Source of the DNA: Pseudomonas sp.
GTDB taxonomy: Bacteria > Pseudomonadota > Gammaproteobacteria > Pseudomonadales > Pseudomonadaceae
Assembly: GCA_030699825.1 (NCBI GenBank)
Contig: JAUYKV010000044.1
Coordinates: 108,517 to 172,516, forward strand
Direction: 5' to 3'
Length of the DNA: 64,000 bases
Of the stretch, positions 55,478 to 64,000 are shown piece by piece. Each line of letters starts with the position of its first letter. The stretch's first letter is position 1. The position numbers and the translations under genes were made by a program. The notes below the pieces were generated by a model. The model made no database searches, was not told the DNA's origin, and was given only the letters and a program-made list of their open reading frames with translations.

Positions 55478-56404
55478 TCAAGTGACCCGCCGCACCTGCG
55501 GCAGCTGCATCGCCGCCACTTCGCCGACCAGGTAATCGCGCAAGCGCTGGAAACGTTCCTGACCGCGCCGGGCCTTGGGCCAGACCAGGTAGTAGCTGCT
55601 GCCGCTGGGCACCGCGCAGGGCCAGGGCAGACCGAGGCGACCCTGGGCGACATCCTCGGCGACCAGCACCAGATCGCCGATCGACACCCCGTAACCGCGC
55701 GCAGCGGCGACCATACCCAACTCCAGGGTATCGAACACCTGGCCGCCCTTGAGCGGCACCTGATCGGCCAGGCCCATGGCCTGCAGCCATTGGCGCCAAT
55801 CGCGGCGGTCCGGAGTCGGGTGCACCAGCTCGGCGCCTTGCAGCCGCGCCAGATCCCAGGGCCCGTCCTGGGCCGCTTCGGGGGCGCAGACCGGGATCAG
55901 CCATTCGGCGAACAGCAGCGTGCTGCCCCATTCATCCGGGAATTCGCCGTTACCCAGCAGCACCGCGCAGTCGAACGGCTCGTGCTGGAAATCCACCTTG
56001 TCCACGTCCATCCAGGCGCTGGTCAACTGCACCTCGATGTCGGCGTTGTGCAGGCGGAAGCGCGATAGCCGCGCCAATAGCCAACGCATGGTCAGGGTCG
56101 AGGGCGCCTTCAGGCGCAGCACCGCATCGTCCGCACGCAGAGTGGTGCAGGCGCGCTCCAGGGCGTCGAAGCCTTCGCGCAAACCCGGCAGCAGCAGGCG
56201 CGCCGGCTCGGTCAGTTGCAGGTTGCGGCCCTGACGCTCGAACAGGCGGCAGGCGAAGTGCTGTTCCAGGGTGCGCACATGATGGCTCACCGCGCTCTGG
56301 CTGATCGCCAGCTCCTCGGCGGCGCGGGTGAAGGAGCTGTGCCGTGCCGCTGCCTCGAAAGCGCGCAAGGCATACAACGGCGCCAGACGGCGATTCTTGC
56401 TCAT
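55478..56404 (-). CDS. LysR-family transcriptional regulator (GcvA-like)
   Basis: A 308-residue LysR protein. The helix-turn-helix reads LYALRAFEAAARHSSFTRAA and ELAISQSAVSHHVRTLEQHF; the effector domain starts near residue 90 (LRLKAPSTLTMRWLLARLSR, the GcvA-type motif). I use the ATG at 56404, MSKNRRLAPLYALRAFEAAA; the frame is open to 56506. It is divergent from the norM-like gene, so regulation of that exporter is plausible. Confidence 0.92.
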   Translation of the reverse strand: MSKNRRLAPLYALRAFEAAARHSSFTRAAEELAISQSAVSHHVRTLEQHFACRLFERQGRNLQLTEPARLLLPGLREGFDALERACTTLRADDAVLRLKAPSTLTMRWLLARLSRFRLHNADIEVQLTSAWMDVDKVDFQHEPFDCAVLLGNGEFPDEWGSTLLFAEWLIPVCAPEAAQDGPWDLARLQGAELVHPTPDRRDWRQWLQAMGLADQVPLKGGQVFDTLELGMVAAARGYGVSIGDLVLVAEDVAQGRLGLPWPCAVPSGSSYYLVWPKARRGQERFQRLRDYLVGEVAAMQLPQVRRVT

Positions 56405-56542
56405 GAACCGTATCCATGAGCTGTACTCATGCCAGGCATCGCTTTTTTCCCTTTGTGACGGCCGGTAGATCTCCCGAGAATGGCCACATTCTCTGCTTGC
56501 CGACAAACCTTGGGCAAGCCTTATTACTGAGCCCTACTCATC

Positions 56543-57928
56543 ATGACGCAACCCATTCGAAGCGAGCTGCGGGCGATTCTGCGCCTCGCCGGCCCGTTGA
56601 TCGCCGCGCAACTGGCGCATGTGCTGATGGTATTCACCGACACCGTGATGATGGGCCTGCTCGGCCCGGCCGCGCTGGCCGGTGGCGGCCTGGGCGCGGC
56701 CAGCTATTCCTTCGTGTCGATCTTCTGCGTCGGGGTGATAGCCGCGGTCGGCAACCTGGTCGCCATTCGGCATGGTGCCGGGGATGCTGCCGGGGTTACC
56801 CGCCTGACCCGGAACGGCCTGTGGCTGGGCTGGGGCCTGGCATTGCTGGCCGGCCTGGGCCTGTGGAACCTGCAACCGGCACTGCTGCAATTCGGCCAAC
56901 TGCCGGCGAACGTCGACGGCGCCATGCAGTTTCTCGCCACCCTGGTGTTCGCCCTGCCCGGCTATATGACTTTCATGGCGCTGCGCGGCTTTACCGCCGC
57001 GATCGGTCGCCCCGGCCCGGTGATGGCGATCAGCATCGGCGGCGCGTTGGCCAACCTGGTCCTCAATTACGCACTGATCGAGGGCTGGTTCGGCCTGCCG
57101 CACCTGGGCCTGAGCGGGATCGGCCTGGTCACCGCGCTGGTGATGAATGTCATGGCGTTGCTGCTGGCCTGGCATGTGCTGCGCCATAGCGCCTATGCCG
57201 GCTACCCGCTGGGGCGCGGCCTGCTGCGCCCGGCCTGGGGCGAGCTGAAGGAGCTGCTGCGCCTGGGCCTGCCGATTGGCGGCACCTATGCGGTGGAGGC
57301 CGGCCTGTTCGCCTTCGCCGCCCTGTGCATGGGCGCCCTCGGCAGCCTGCAACTGGCCGCGCACCAGATTGCGATCATGTCGGTGTACGTGGCCTTCATG
57401 GTGCCGGTGGGGCTGTCTTATGCGGTGACCTTCCGCATCGGCCAGCACTTCGGCGCCGGCCGTCTGCTCGAAGCACGTCGCACCGGACGCCTGGGTATCG
57501 GCCTCGGCGCGGCCTGCATGCTCGGCTTCGCCGCGCTGTTCTGGCTGGCGCCGCAGTGGGTGGTCGGCCTGTTTCTCGACCGCCGCGACCCGGCCTACGC
57601 CGAGGTCACGGCCCTGGCCATTGCCCTGCTGGCGATCGCCGCCTGGTTCGAATTCTTCGACGGCATCCAGACCATCGCCATGGGCGCGATCCGCGGCCTC
57701 AAGGATGCCAAGACCACCTTCTTCGTCGGTCTCGGCTGCTACTGGCTGATCGGCGCACCACTGGCCTGGGCCCTGGCCTTTCCCCTGGGCTGGGGGGCAC
57801 AAGGGGTGTGGTGGGGCCTGGCCAGCGGCCTGGCGTGCGCGGCCATCGGCCTGACTCTGGGTTTCGAGTGGAAGAGCGCACGCCTGCTGCGCCCGGCGCC
57901 CGCTGCGAAGCAGGTGTGTTTGGCCTGA
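56543..57928 (+). CDS. norM: MATE-family multidrug exporter (NorM-like)
   Basis: A 461-residue exporter with twelve membrane helices in two MatE halves; NorM proteins expel cationic drugs such as fluoroquinolones and ethidium in exchange for sodium or protons. The N-terminal signature is LRLAGPLIAAQLAHVLMVFT followed by DTVMMGLLGPAALAGGGLGA; in the second half LQLAAHQIAIMSVYVAFMVP, and GLSYAVTFRIGQHFGAGRLL follow. ATG at 56543. Substrates are not deducible from the sequence. Confidence 0.93.
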   Translation: MTQPIRSELRAILRLAGPLIAAQLAHVLMVFTDTVMMGLLGPAALAGGGLGAASYSFVSIFCVGVIAAVGNLVAIRHGAGDAAGVTRLTRNGLWLGWGLALLAGLGLWNLQPALLQFGQLPANVDGAMQFLATLVFALPGYMTFMALRGFTAAIGRPGPVMAISIGGALANLVLNYALIEGWFGLPHLGLSGIGLVTALVMNVMALLLAWHVLRHSAYAGYPLGRGLLRPAWGELKELLRLGLPIGGTYAVEAGLFAFAALCMGALGSLQLAAHQIAIMSVYVAFMVPVGLSYAVTFRIGQHFGAGRLLEARRTGRLGIGLGAACMLGFAALFWLAPQWVVGLFLDRRDPAYAEVTALAIALLAIAAWFEFFDGIQTIAMGAIRGLKDAKTTFFVGLGCYWLIGAPLAWALAFPLGWGAQGVWWGLASGLACAAIGLTLGFEWKSARLLRPAPAAKQVCLA

Positions 57929-57991
57929 CCCTTATATTGGTCGAGCCACCTATTGCAGGCGGCCTATGGATCACTCGCGGCGGTTGCAGCC

Positions 57992-58120
57992 TGTAGCCCG
58001 GATAAGCCTTGGCGCAATCCGGGATAAGCCTTGGGGTAATCCGGGATAAGGAGTCCTGGATTGCAGTCAGGCTACGAGTCAAGACCGCTCCCGGATTGCG
58101 CTGCGCTTATCCGGGCTACA
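57992..58120. repeat. REP-type inverted repeat with internal tandem units
   Basis: TGTAGCCCGGATAAGC at 57992-58007 and GCTTATCCGGGCTACA at 58105-58120 are perfect 16-bp inverted arms. Inside, a 22-bp unit (CCGGATAAGCCTTGGCGCAAT and variants) repeats about three times from 57998 to 58050. It separates the convergent norM-like and proE genes. Confidence 0.8.
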
Positions 58121-58159
58121 ACAACGCGAAGCCCTATCCGCCCTATGCGTACATCCGAG

Positions 58160-59833
58160 TCACGGCTGAAGCAACCCCAGCAGCGGCTGGCGCTGGCCGA
58201 ACACCAGGAAGCGCGCCAGCTCGTTCAGCGGCAGCGCCTTGCTGATCAGGTAACCCTGCACCTGGTCGCAGCCGAACTCGCGCAACAGGGCCAGTTGCTC
58301 GGGGTTTTCCACGCCCTCGCCAACCACCTGCAGATTGAGGTTGTGCGCCAGATTGATCATCGCCCGCACCAGCTGACGGTTCTCCGGGCGCAGGTGCATG
58401 TCGCCGACGAAGCTCTTGTCGATTTTCAACAGGGCGATCGGCAGGCTGCTGAGGTGGACGAAGGAGGAGAATCCCGTGCCGAAGTCGTCCAGGGAAAAGC
58501 GCACGCCCAGCCGCCCGAGCGCCAGCATGGTCTGCTGTACCTGGTCGCTGCGGCGCATCACCGCGGTCTCGGTCAACTCGAATTCCAGCCAGCGCGCATC
58601 GACGCCCCGCTCTGCGATCAGGCGACTGAGGGTCGGCAACAGCTGGCTGTCCTGGAACTGACGAAACGACAGGTTGACCGCCATGTGCAACGCCGGCAGA
58701 CCACGGCCGCGCAGCCATTGCATATCGCGCAGGGCCCGGGAAATCACCCAGTAGCCGAGCGGCACGATCAGCCCGCTTTCCTCGGCCAGCGGCACGAATT
58801 CGTTCGGCGCCAGCAGACCACGTTCGCCGTGCTGCCAGCGCACCAACGCTTCCAGACCGACAATGCGCCCCGTCTGCAGACACAGGCGTGGCTGATAATG
58901 CAGCTCCAGCTCGTCGCGCCGCAGCGCCCGGCGCAGCTCACTTTCCAGCTCGGCCTGGCTGCGCGCGCCGCGGTTACTCCGCTCGTCGAAAACGTGGAAG
59001 GTGCAGCCTTGCTGGCTCTTGGCCTGCTGCATGGCGATATGCGCATGCCACATCAGCGGGTCGGCGCCACCATCGGTACGGGCGTAGGCCAGGCCGATAC
59101 TGCAACCGATCAACAGGCTCTCGCCGTCGACCCAATAGGGCTCGGCCAGGGCTTCGGTGAGGCGTTCGGCCAGGCGCACTGCACGCTGCGGATCGCTGCG
59201 CACATCGAGCAACAGGGCGAACTCGTCGCTACCCAGGCGGGCAATCTGATCTCCGCCCTGCAACTGCGCCTTGAGCCGCGTCACCACTTGCCGGATCAGC
59301 TGATCGCCGGCCTGATGGCCGAGGGCATCGTTGGCGTGGCGGAAGTTGTCCAGATCGAGGTGAGCGAGCGCCAGGCCGTTCCCCCGACACTCGCTCAGGC
59401 GCGCGGCGAGCAGAGTCTGGAAGCCCTGTCGATTGGCGATGCCGGTCAGCGCGTCCTGCTCGGCCAGGCGTAGCAGGGTTTCCTGTAGGCGGCCCTGCTC
59501 GCGCACATAGCGCAGACAACGGCGCAGCACATCGACGGTCAGGCCGCCACGCACCAGCCAGTCGCAGACCCCCGCTGGCGCTTCGACAGGCTCCTCTTCA
59601 AGCAGCAGGATGATCGGCAGCGGACAGATCCCGGCTGCGGGTCGGCGCGCCTCCGTGGTCAGCAACAGGCCGTTGATCCGGCCATCGAACAGGCTGCTGG
59701 CGGCCGCCCAGGAGGGCGCAGTAATCAGCGGAAAGAGACTGCCCAAAGCACCTAGCCGCTCGCGCAATAGCGCGGGCCATTCTGGCGTTTCAGCCAGCAG
59801 CACCAACCGCAAGGGTTCGTCAAACGCGGACAA
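58160..59833 (-). CDS. proE: GGDEF-EAL phosphodiesterase ProE-like
   Basis: A 557-residue cytosolic protein with a degenerate receiver-like N-terminus (1-110), GGDEF (about 120-285) and EAL (about 300-545) domains. The GGDEF active site has changed to GSDEF (201-205) and no RxxD inhibitory site is in place, whereas the EAL domain is complete: E328-A-L, ELTETAVM, DDFGTGFSS, KIDKSF and EGVEN. It should therefore break down c-di-GMP. The position between norM-like and rep genes matches P. aeruginosa PA5295 (ProE), a described phosphodiesterase. Orthology is by synteny. Confidence 0.9.
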   Translation of the reverse strand: MSAFDEPLRLVLLAETPEWPALLRERLGALGSLFPLITAPSWAAASSLFDGRINGLLLTTEARRPAAGICPLPIILLLEEEPVEAPAGVCDWLVRGGLTVDVLRRCLRYVREQGRLQETLLRLAEQDALTGIANRQGFQTLLAARLSECRGNGLALAHLDLDNFRHANDALGHQAGDQLIRQVVTRLKAQLQGGDQIARLGSDEFALLLDVRSDPQRAVRLAERLTEALAEPYWVDGESLLIGCSIGLAYARTDGGADPLMWHAHIAMQQAKSQQGCTFHVFDERSNRGARSQAELESELRRALRRDELELHYQPRLCLQTGRIVGLEALVRWQHGERGLLAPNEFVPLAEESGLIVPLGYWVISRALRDMQWLRGRGLPALHMAVNLSFRQFQDSQLLPTLSRLIAERGVDARWLEFELTETAVMRRSDQVQQTMLALGRLGVRFSLDDFGTGFSSFVHLSSLPIALLKIDKSFVGDMHLRPENRQLVRAMINLAHNLNLQVVGEGVENPEQLALLREFGCDQVQGYLISKALPLNELARFLVFGQRQPLLGLLQP

Positions 59834-60100
59834 TCAACCTCCCCAGGCCTCAAAGATAGTCGGCGGCATACCGTCAGGACGCGCAGTAACCAGCGTTTAA
59901 TCAGGCACATCCGCGTGCTATTGGCGCGCACCCTGAATTAAAGACAAAAAACCGACAAGTGCCGTCAGGGTACTGGATCACACGAAATAACCAAGCCTGG
60001 CGTAGCGCCACTACGTGCGCTACGCCACAGTTCCAGGCGGTCGCGGCACAAACCTCCAGTCCTGCTAAAATGCGCGCCCACTCCCCAGGCGAATGACCCG

Positions 60101-62110
60101 ATGTCACGACTGAACCCCCGGCAGCAGGAAGCCGTGAACTACGTCGGCGGCCCTCTTTTGGTGCTTGCCGGCGCAGGCTCCGGCAAGACCAGCGTGATCA
60201 CCCGCAAGATCGCCCACCTGGTGCAGAGCTGCGGCGTCCAGGCGCGGCATATCGTCGCCATGACCTTCACCAACAAGGCCGCGCGGGAGATGAAGGAACG
60301 GGTCGGCAGCCTGCTCAAGGGTCCCGAGGCCCGCGGCCTGACGGTGTCGACCTTTCACAACCTGGGCATGAACATCATCCGCAAGGAATACGCCGCGCTG
60401 GGCTACAAGCCGGGCTTCTCGATTTTCGACGAGGGCGATATCAAGGCACTGCTCAGCGACATCATGCAGAAGGAATATTCCGGCGATGATGGCGCGGACG
60501 AGATCAAGAACTACATCGGCAACTGGAAGAACGAGCTGATCCTGCCCGAGCAGGCCCTGGCCGAGTCGCGCAATCCCAAGGAACAGACCGCCGCGATCGT
60601 CTACCTGCACTACCAGCGCACGCTCAAGGCGTATAACGCGGTGGACTTCGACGACCTGATCCTGATGCCGGTAAGGCTGTTCCAGGAACACCCGGACATC
60701 CTGGAAAAATGGCAGAACCGCATCCGCTACCTGCTGGTCGACGAATACCAGGACACCAACGCCAGCCAGTACCTGCTGGTCAAGCTGCTGGTGGGCATGC
60801 GCAACCAGTTCACCGTGGTCGGCGACGACGACCAGTCGATCTACGCCTGGCGCGGCGCCCGCCCGGAAAACCTGATGCTGCTGAAGGACGACTACCCGTC
60901 GCTCAAGGTGGTGATGCTGGAGCAGAACTACCGCTCCACCAGCCGCATCCTCAAGTGCGCCAACGTGCTGATCGCCAACAACCCCCACGCCTTCGAGAAG
61001 CAGCTGTGGAGCGAAATGGGCATGGGCGACGAGATCCGCGTGATCCGCTGCCGCAACGAAGACGCCGAATGCGAACGCGTAGCTCTGGAAATCCTCACCG
61101 AACACCTGCGCACCCAGCGCCCCTACAGCGACTACGCCATCCTCTATCGCGGCAACTACCAGGCCAAACTGATGGAGCTGAAGTTACAGCACCACCAGAT
61201 CCCCTATCGCCTGAGTGGCGGCACCAGCTTCTTCGCCCGCCAGGAGGTGAAGGACCTGATGAGCTACTTCCGCCTGCTGGTCAACCCGGATGACGACAAC
61301 GCCTTCCTGCGGGTGATCAACGTACCGCGCCGCGAGATCGGCTCGACTACCTTGGAAAAACTCGGCAACTACGCCACCAGCCGCAAGATCAGCATGTACG
61401 CCGCCGCCGGCGAAATCGGCCTGGGCGAGCAACTGGATGCACGCTATACCGAGCGCCTGGCGCGCTTTACCAAGTGGATGGACCGGGTACGCCAGGAGTG
61501 CGCGCAGAACGACCCGATTGCGGCGATCCGCAGCATGGTAATGGACATCGACTACGAGAACTGGCTGCGCCAGAACGCCTCCAACGACAAGGTCGCCGAC
61601 GCGCGCATGGGCAACGTGTGGTTCCTGGTCGAAGCGCTGAAGAACACCCTGGAGCGCGACGAAGATGGCGAAATGACCATCGAAGACGCCATCGGCAAAC
61701 TGGTATTGCGCGACATGCTCGAACGCCAGCAAGAGGAAGAAGACGGCGCCGAAGGCGTGCAGATGATGACCCTGCATGCCTCCAAGGGCCTGGAGTATCC
61801 CTCGGTGTATATCCTCGGCGTGGAAGAAGAAATTCTTCCGCACCGCTCCAGTATCGAGGCCGACACGGTCGAGGAAGAGCGCCGCCTGGCCTACGTCGGC
61901 ATCACCCGCGCCAAACGCAACCTGACCATGACCTTCGCCGCCAAGCGCAAACAGTACGGCGAAATCATCGACTGCTCACCGAGCCGTTTTCTCGACGAGT
62001 TGCCGCCAGAGGATCTGGTTTGGGAGGGCCTGGAAGACGCGCCACCCGAGGTCAAGGCCGCCACCGGCAACTCGGCGCTGGCCAACATGCGCGCCATGCT
62101 GAAAAAATAG
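60101..62110 (+). CDS. rep: ATP-dependent DNA helicase Rep
   Basis: A 669-residue UvrD/Rep superfamily 1A helicase moving 3' to 5' that clears proteins ahead of replication forks. Helicase motifs: Q-motif MSRLNPRQQEAVNYVGGPL, Walker A VLAGAGSGKTSVITRKI, motif II LLVDEYQDTNASQYLLVKLL, motif III VVGDDDQSIYAWRGARPEN, motif V MTLHASKGLEYPSVYILGVE and motif VI RRLAYVGITRAKRNLTMTFA. Divergent from proE. In PAO1, from memory, poxB follows; here xpt is next. Confidence 0.97.
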   Translation: MSRLNPRQQEAVNYVGGPLLVLAGAGSGKTSVITRKIAHLVQSCGVQARHIVAMTFTNKAAREMKERVGSLLKGPEARGLTVSTFHNLGMNIIRKEYAALGYKPGFSIFDEGDIKALLSDIMQKEYSGDDGADEIKNYIGNWKNELILPEQALAESRNPKEQTAAIVYLHYQRTLKAYNAVDFDDLILMPVRLFQEHPDILEKWQNRIRYLLVDEYQDTNASQYLLVKLLVGMRNQFTVVGDDDQSIYAWRGARPENLMLLKDDYPSLKVVMLEQNYRSTSRILKCANVLIANNPHAFEKQLWSEMGMGDEIRVIRCRNEDAECERVALEILTEHLRTQRPYSDYAILYRGNYQAKLMELKLQHHQIPYRLSGGTSFFARQEVKDLMSYFRLLVNPDDDNAFLRVINVPRREIGSTTLEKLGNYATSRKISMYAAAGEIGLGEQLDARYTERLARFTKWMDRVRQECAQNDPIAAIRSMVMDIDYENWLRQNASNDKVADARMGNVWFLVEALKNTLERDEDGEMTIEDAIGKLVLRDMLERQQEEEDGAEGVQMMTLHASKGLEYPSVYILGVEEEILPHRSSIEADTVEEERRLAYVGITRAKRNLTMTFAAKRKQYGEIIDCSPSRFLDELPPEDLVWEGLEDAPPEVKAATGNSALANMRAMLKK

Positions 62111-62178
62111 CTGGGAGTTATTTTTAACGTCGCGCAGCGATGGCCCGCAGGGTGGTCGCCAGGGATGGCAGGCCATAA

Positions 62179-62838
<660 letters not shown>

Positions 62839-62900
62839 AGCGCTCGCAGGGAACCCCACCCTACAAAAGCAGCCTGCAACACAATCCTGGCACATAGCCA

Positions 62901-62928
62901 AAAAAAACCGCCCTTAGGCGGTTTTTTT
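62901..62928. terminator. Bidirectional Rho-independent terminator
   Basis: AAAAAAACCGCC and GGCGGTTTTTTT surround the loop CTTA. With A and T runs on both sides it serves the convergent xpt and cytochrome c5 genes. Confidence 0.95.
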
Positions 62929-62940
62929 ATCGCTGCCGTA

Positions 62941-63363
62941 TTACAGACCGGACATCTTGACGATGGCGTCACGCAGCTCGTCATCCGAACAATCGGCACA
63001 GGTGCCCTTGGGTGGCATCGCGTTGATGCCCGCAATGGCCGTAGCCAGGATGCCGTCGATACCGCCTTCTTTGTCGGCACGGACTTTCCAGGCGGCAGTG
63101 TCACCGATCATCGGCGCGCCAAGAATACCCGGGGTATGGCAGGCGCTGCAGTGAGCGGTAATGATGGAGTCGGCAGAACGTGCAGCACTGCCAGCGGCAA
63201 CCGCCACGGCACCTACGCCCTTGCATTCTTCACCCATCACGCACACTTCACCCGCCGGCTTCAAGCGCTCGGCAATGGCTTCGTTTGTCGTAGCCTGAGC
63301 CGTCACTGCCCAAAGAGCCAAAACGGCAGCCGGTGCTACCAGCATTTTCTTAATTAGATTCAC
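62941..63363 (-). CDS. cycB: Cytochrome c5
   Basis: A 140-residue secreted c-type cytochrome. A signal peptide (MNLIKKMLVAPAAVLALWAVTAQA) is followed by a monoheme domain: heme-binding CSACH in IITAHCSACHTPGILGAPMI, axial methionine in IAGINAMPPKGTCADCSDDE. The CADC pair is the disulfide typical of cytochromes c5. It carries electrons in the periplasm. Divergent gaps hold no other gene; its transcript ends at the 62901 terminator. Confidence 0.93.
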   Translation of the reverse strand: MNLIKKMLVAPAAVLALWAVTAQATTNEAIAERLKPAGEVCVMGEECKGVGAVAVAAGSAARSADSIITAHCSACHTPGILGAPMIGDTAAWKVRADKEGGIDGILATAIAGINAMPPKGTCADCSDDELRDAIVKMSGL

Positions 63364-63556
63364 GGTACACCCTCATCGTGGCTAGTCACGCCCGCGGCCA
63401 CGGTTCGCGAGCGCGTGGATTATAACGGCAAGCCGCCTCAGCCGAAACAACCCAAATTGTCGCAGGGTTATTGGCTTGAACCACGCACTACCCGAACAAG
63501 TATCAGCAGGTAGGCGTTCTATTCTTGTTAGCGGCTTATCGCCTGAAACGCTAGGC

Positions 63557-64000
63557 TCAAAAGTTCGCCGGCGTAGTCGCACTGATCAAACGCGCTGGCT
63601 GATCGAACGGATTACGGAAGCGATGCGGCTTGCTGCTCTCAAAGTAGTAACTGTCGCCCGGCTCAAGGATGAACACCTCATCGCCAACGCTCAGTTCAAG
63701 GCGCCCTTCCACCAGCAAGCCGGTTTCCTCACCGTCATGGGTGTACATGTCATCACCCGTATCGGAGCCGGCAGGGTACGTTTCATCGAGCAGGGTAATC
63801 GCCCGATTCGGGTAGGCCTTGCCCACCAGCTTCATGCTGATCGCACCACTGTGGATATCGATGAGCTCGGCAGCGCGGTACACCACCTGGGTGTAGTTGT
63901 CCTGTTCCGCTTCCTGGGAGAAGAATTCCACCAACGACATGGGGATACCCGCCAGCACCTTTTTCAGCGAGCTGATCGAGGGGCTTACGCTGTTCTTCTC
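63557..64000 (-). CDS. PauR/PuuR-like XRE-cupin regulator (N-terminus beyond the window)
   Basis: The visible 148 codons include the end of a helix-turn-helix domain (EKNSVSPSISSLKKVLAGIP, read to the right edge) and a C-terminal cupin (PAGSDTGDDMYTHDGEETGL, LEPGDSYYFESSKPHRFRNP). This architecture and position match P. aeruginosa PauR, the repressor of polyamine catabolism, close to PuuR of E. coli. About 35 N-terminal residues are missing. The ATG internal to the visible part (63958) is not the start. Confidence 0.88.
   Translation of the reverse strand, partial: EKNSVSPSISSLKKVLAGIPMSLVEFFSQEAEQDNYTQVVYRAAELIDIHSGAISMKLVGKAYPNRAITLLDETYPAGSDTGDDMYTHDGEETGLLVEGRLELSVGDEVFILEPGDSYYFESSKPHRFRNPFDQPARLISATTPANF

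Overview
The window is a GC-rich chromosomal segment of a Pseudomonas species. The evidence is the gene content and order: trxA, ppx/ppk, hemB, the alginate regulators algP-algQ and algZ-algR, hemC-hemD-hemX-hemY, argH, cyaA, rnk, cyaY-lptM-lysA-dapF-xerC, sutA, glnK-amtB, comM, a norM-like MATE exporter, a ProE-type phosphodiesterase, rep, xpt, a cytochrome c5 gene and a pauR-like regulator. From memory this is the order of the P. aeruginosa PA5240-PA5301 stretch. Two tandem ammonium transporters after glnK, and several genes absent or added, suggest a lineage other than P. aeruginosa, for example near P. stutzeri or P. mendocina. That placement is inference. No rRNA, tRNA or CRISPR array was seen.

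Layout. 1-1.2 kb: a partial LysR regulator divergent from an FMN azoreductase. 1.25-2.68 kb: an intact IS4-family element sitting exactly where this foreign pair meets the trxA end of the conserved block; rho, normally next to trxA, is not there. 2.7-26 kb: core housekeeping genes, including polyphosphate metabolism (ppx and ppk convergent), heme synthesis (hemB, then hemC-D-X-Y behind algZ-algR), an ABC-F protein, the histone-like AlgP, the anti-sigma factor AlgQ, argH and an NnrS-family membrane protein. 26.1-32.9 kb: an accessory stretch with an AraC regulator divergent from a flavoprotein plus thiamine-diphosphate enzyme pair, a fossil of an FMN-dependent 2-hydroxyacid dehydrogenase, then a rhodanese pair behind a CsoR/CstR-like palindrome, and a GST. 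33.0-39.2 kb: an islet with IS debris, a chemoreceptor and a six-domain c-di-GMP enzyme, bordered on the left by a decayed duplicate of the 5' end of the gene that resumes on the right. 39.2-64 kb: core block again.

How the genes work together. The hem genes make heme from porphobilinogen onward, while AlgZ/AlgR/AlgQ/AlgP are the virulence and alginate regulators conserved next to them. glnK-amtB2-amtB1 is a nitrogen-scavenging operon with a clear sigma-54 promoter and an NtrC-like site about 100 bp upstream. lysA-dapF-DUF484-xerC-HAD is a tightly packed, overlapping operon. REP-type inverted repeats lie between several transcription units, and one 32-bp sequence recurs in two intergenic regions.

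The best leads for new biology are the 26-31 kb flavoprotein/ThDP cluster, the palindrome before the rhodaneses, the islet's paired chemoreceptor and c-di-GMP enzyme, and a textbook G-quadruplex motif between algR and hemC. Most of the window is otherwise ordinary core genome.
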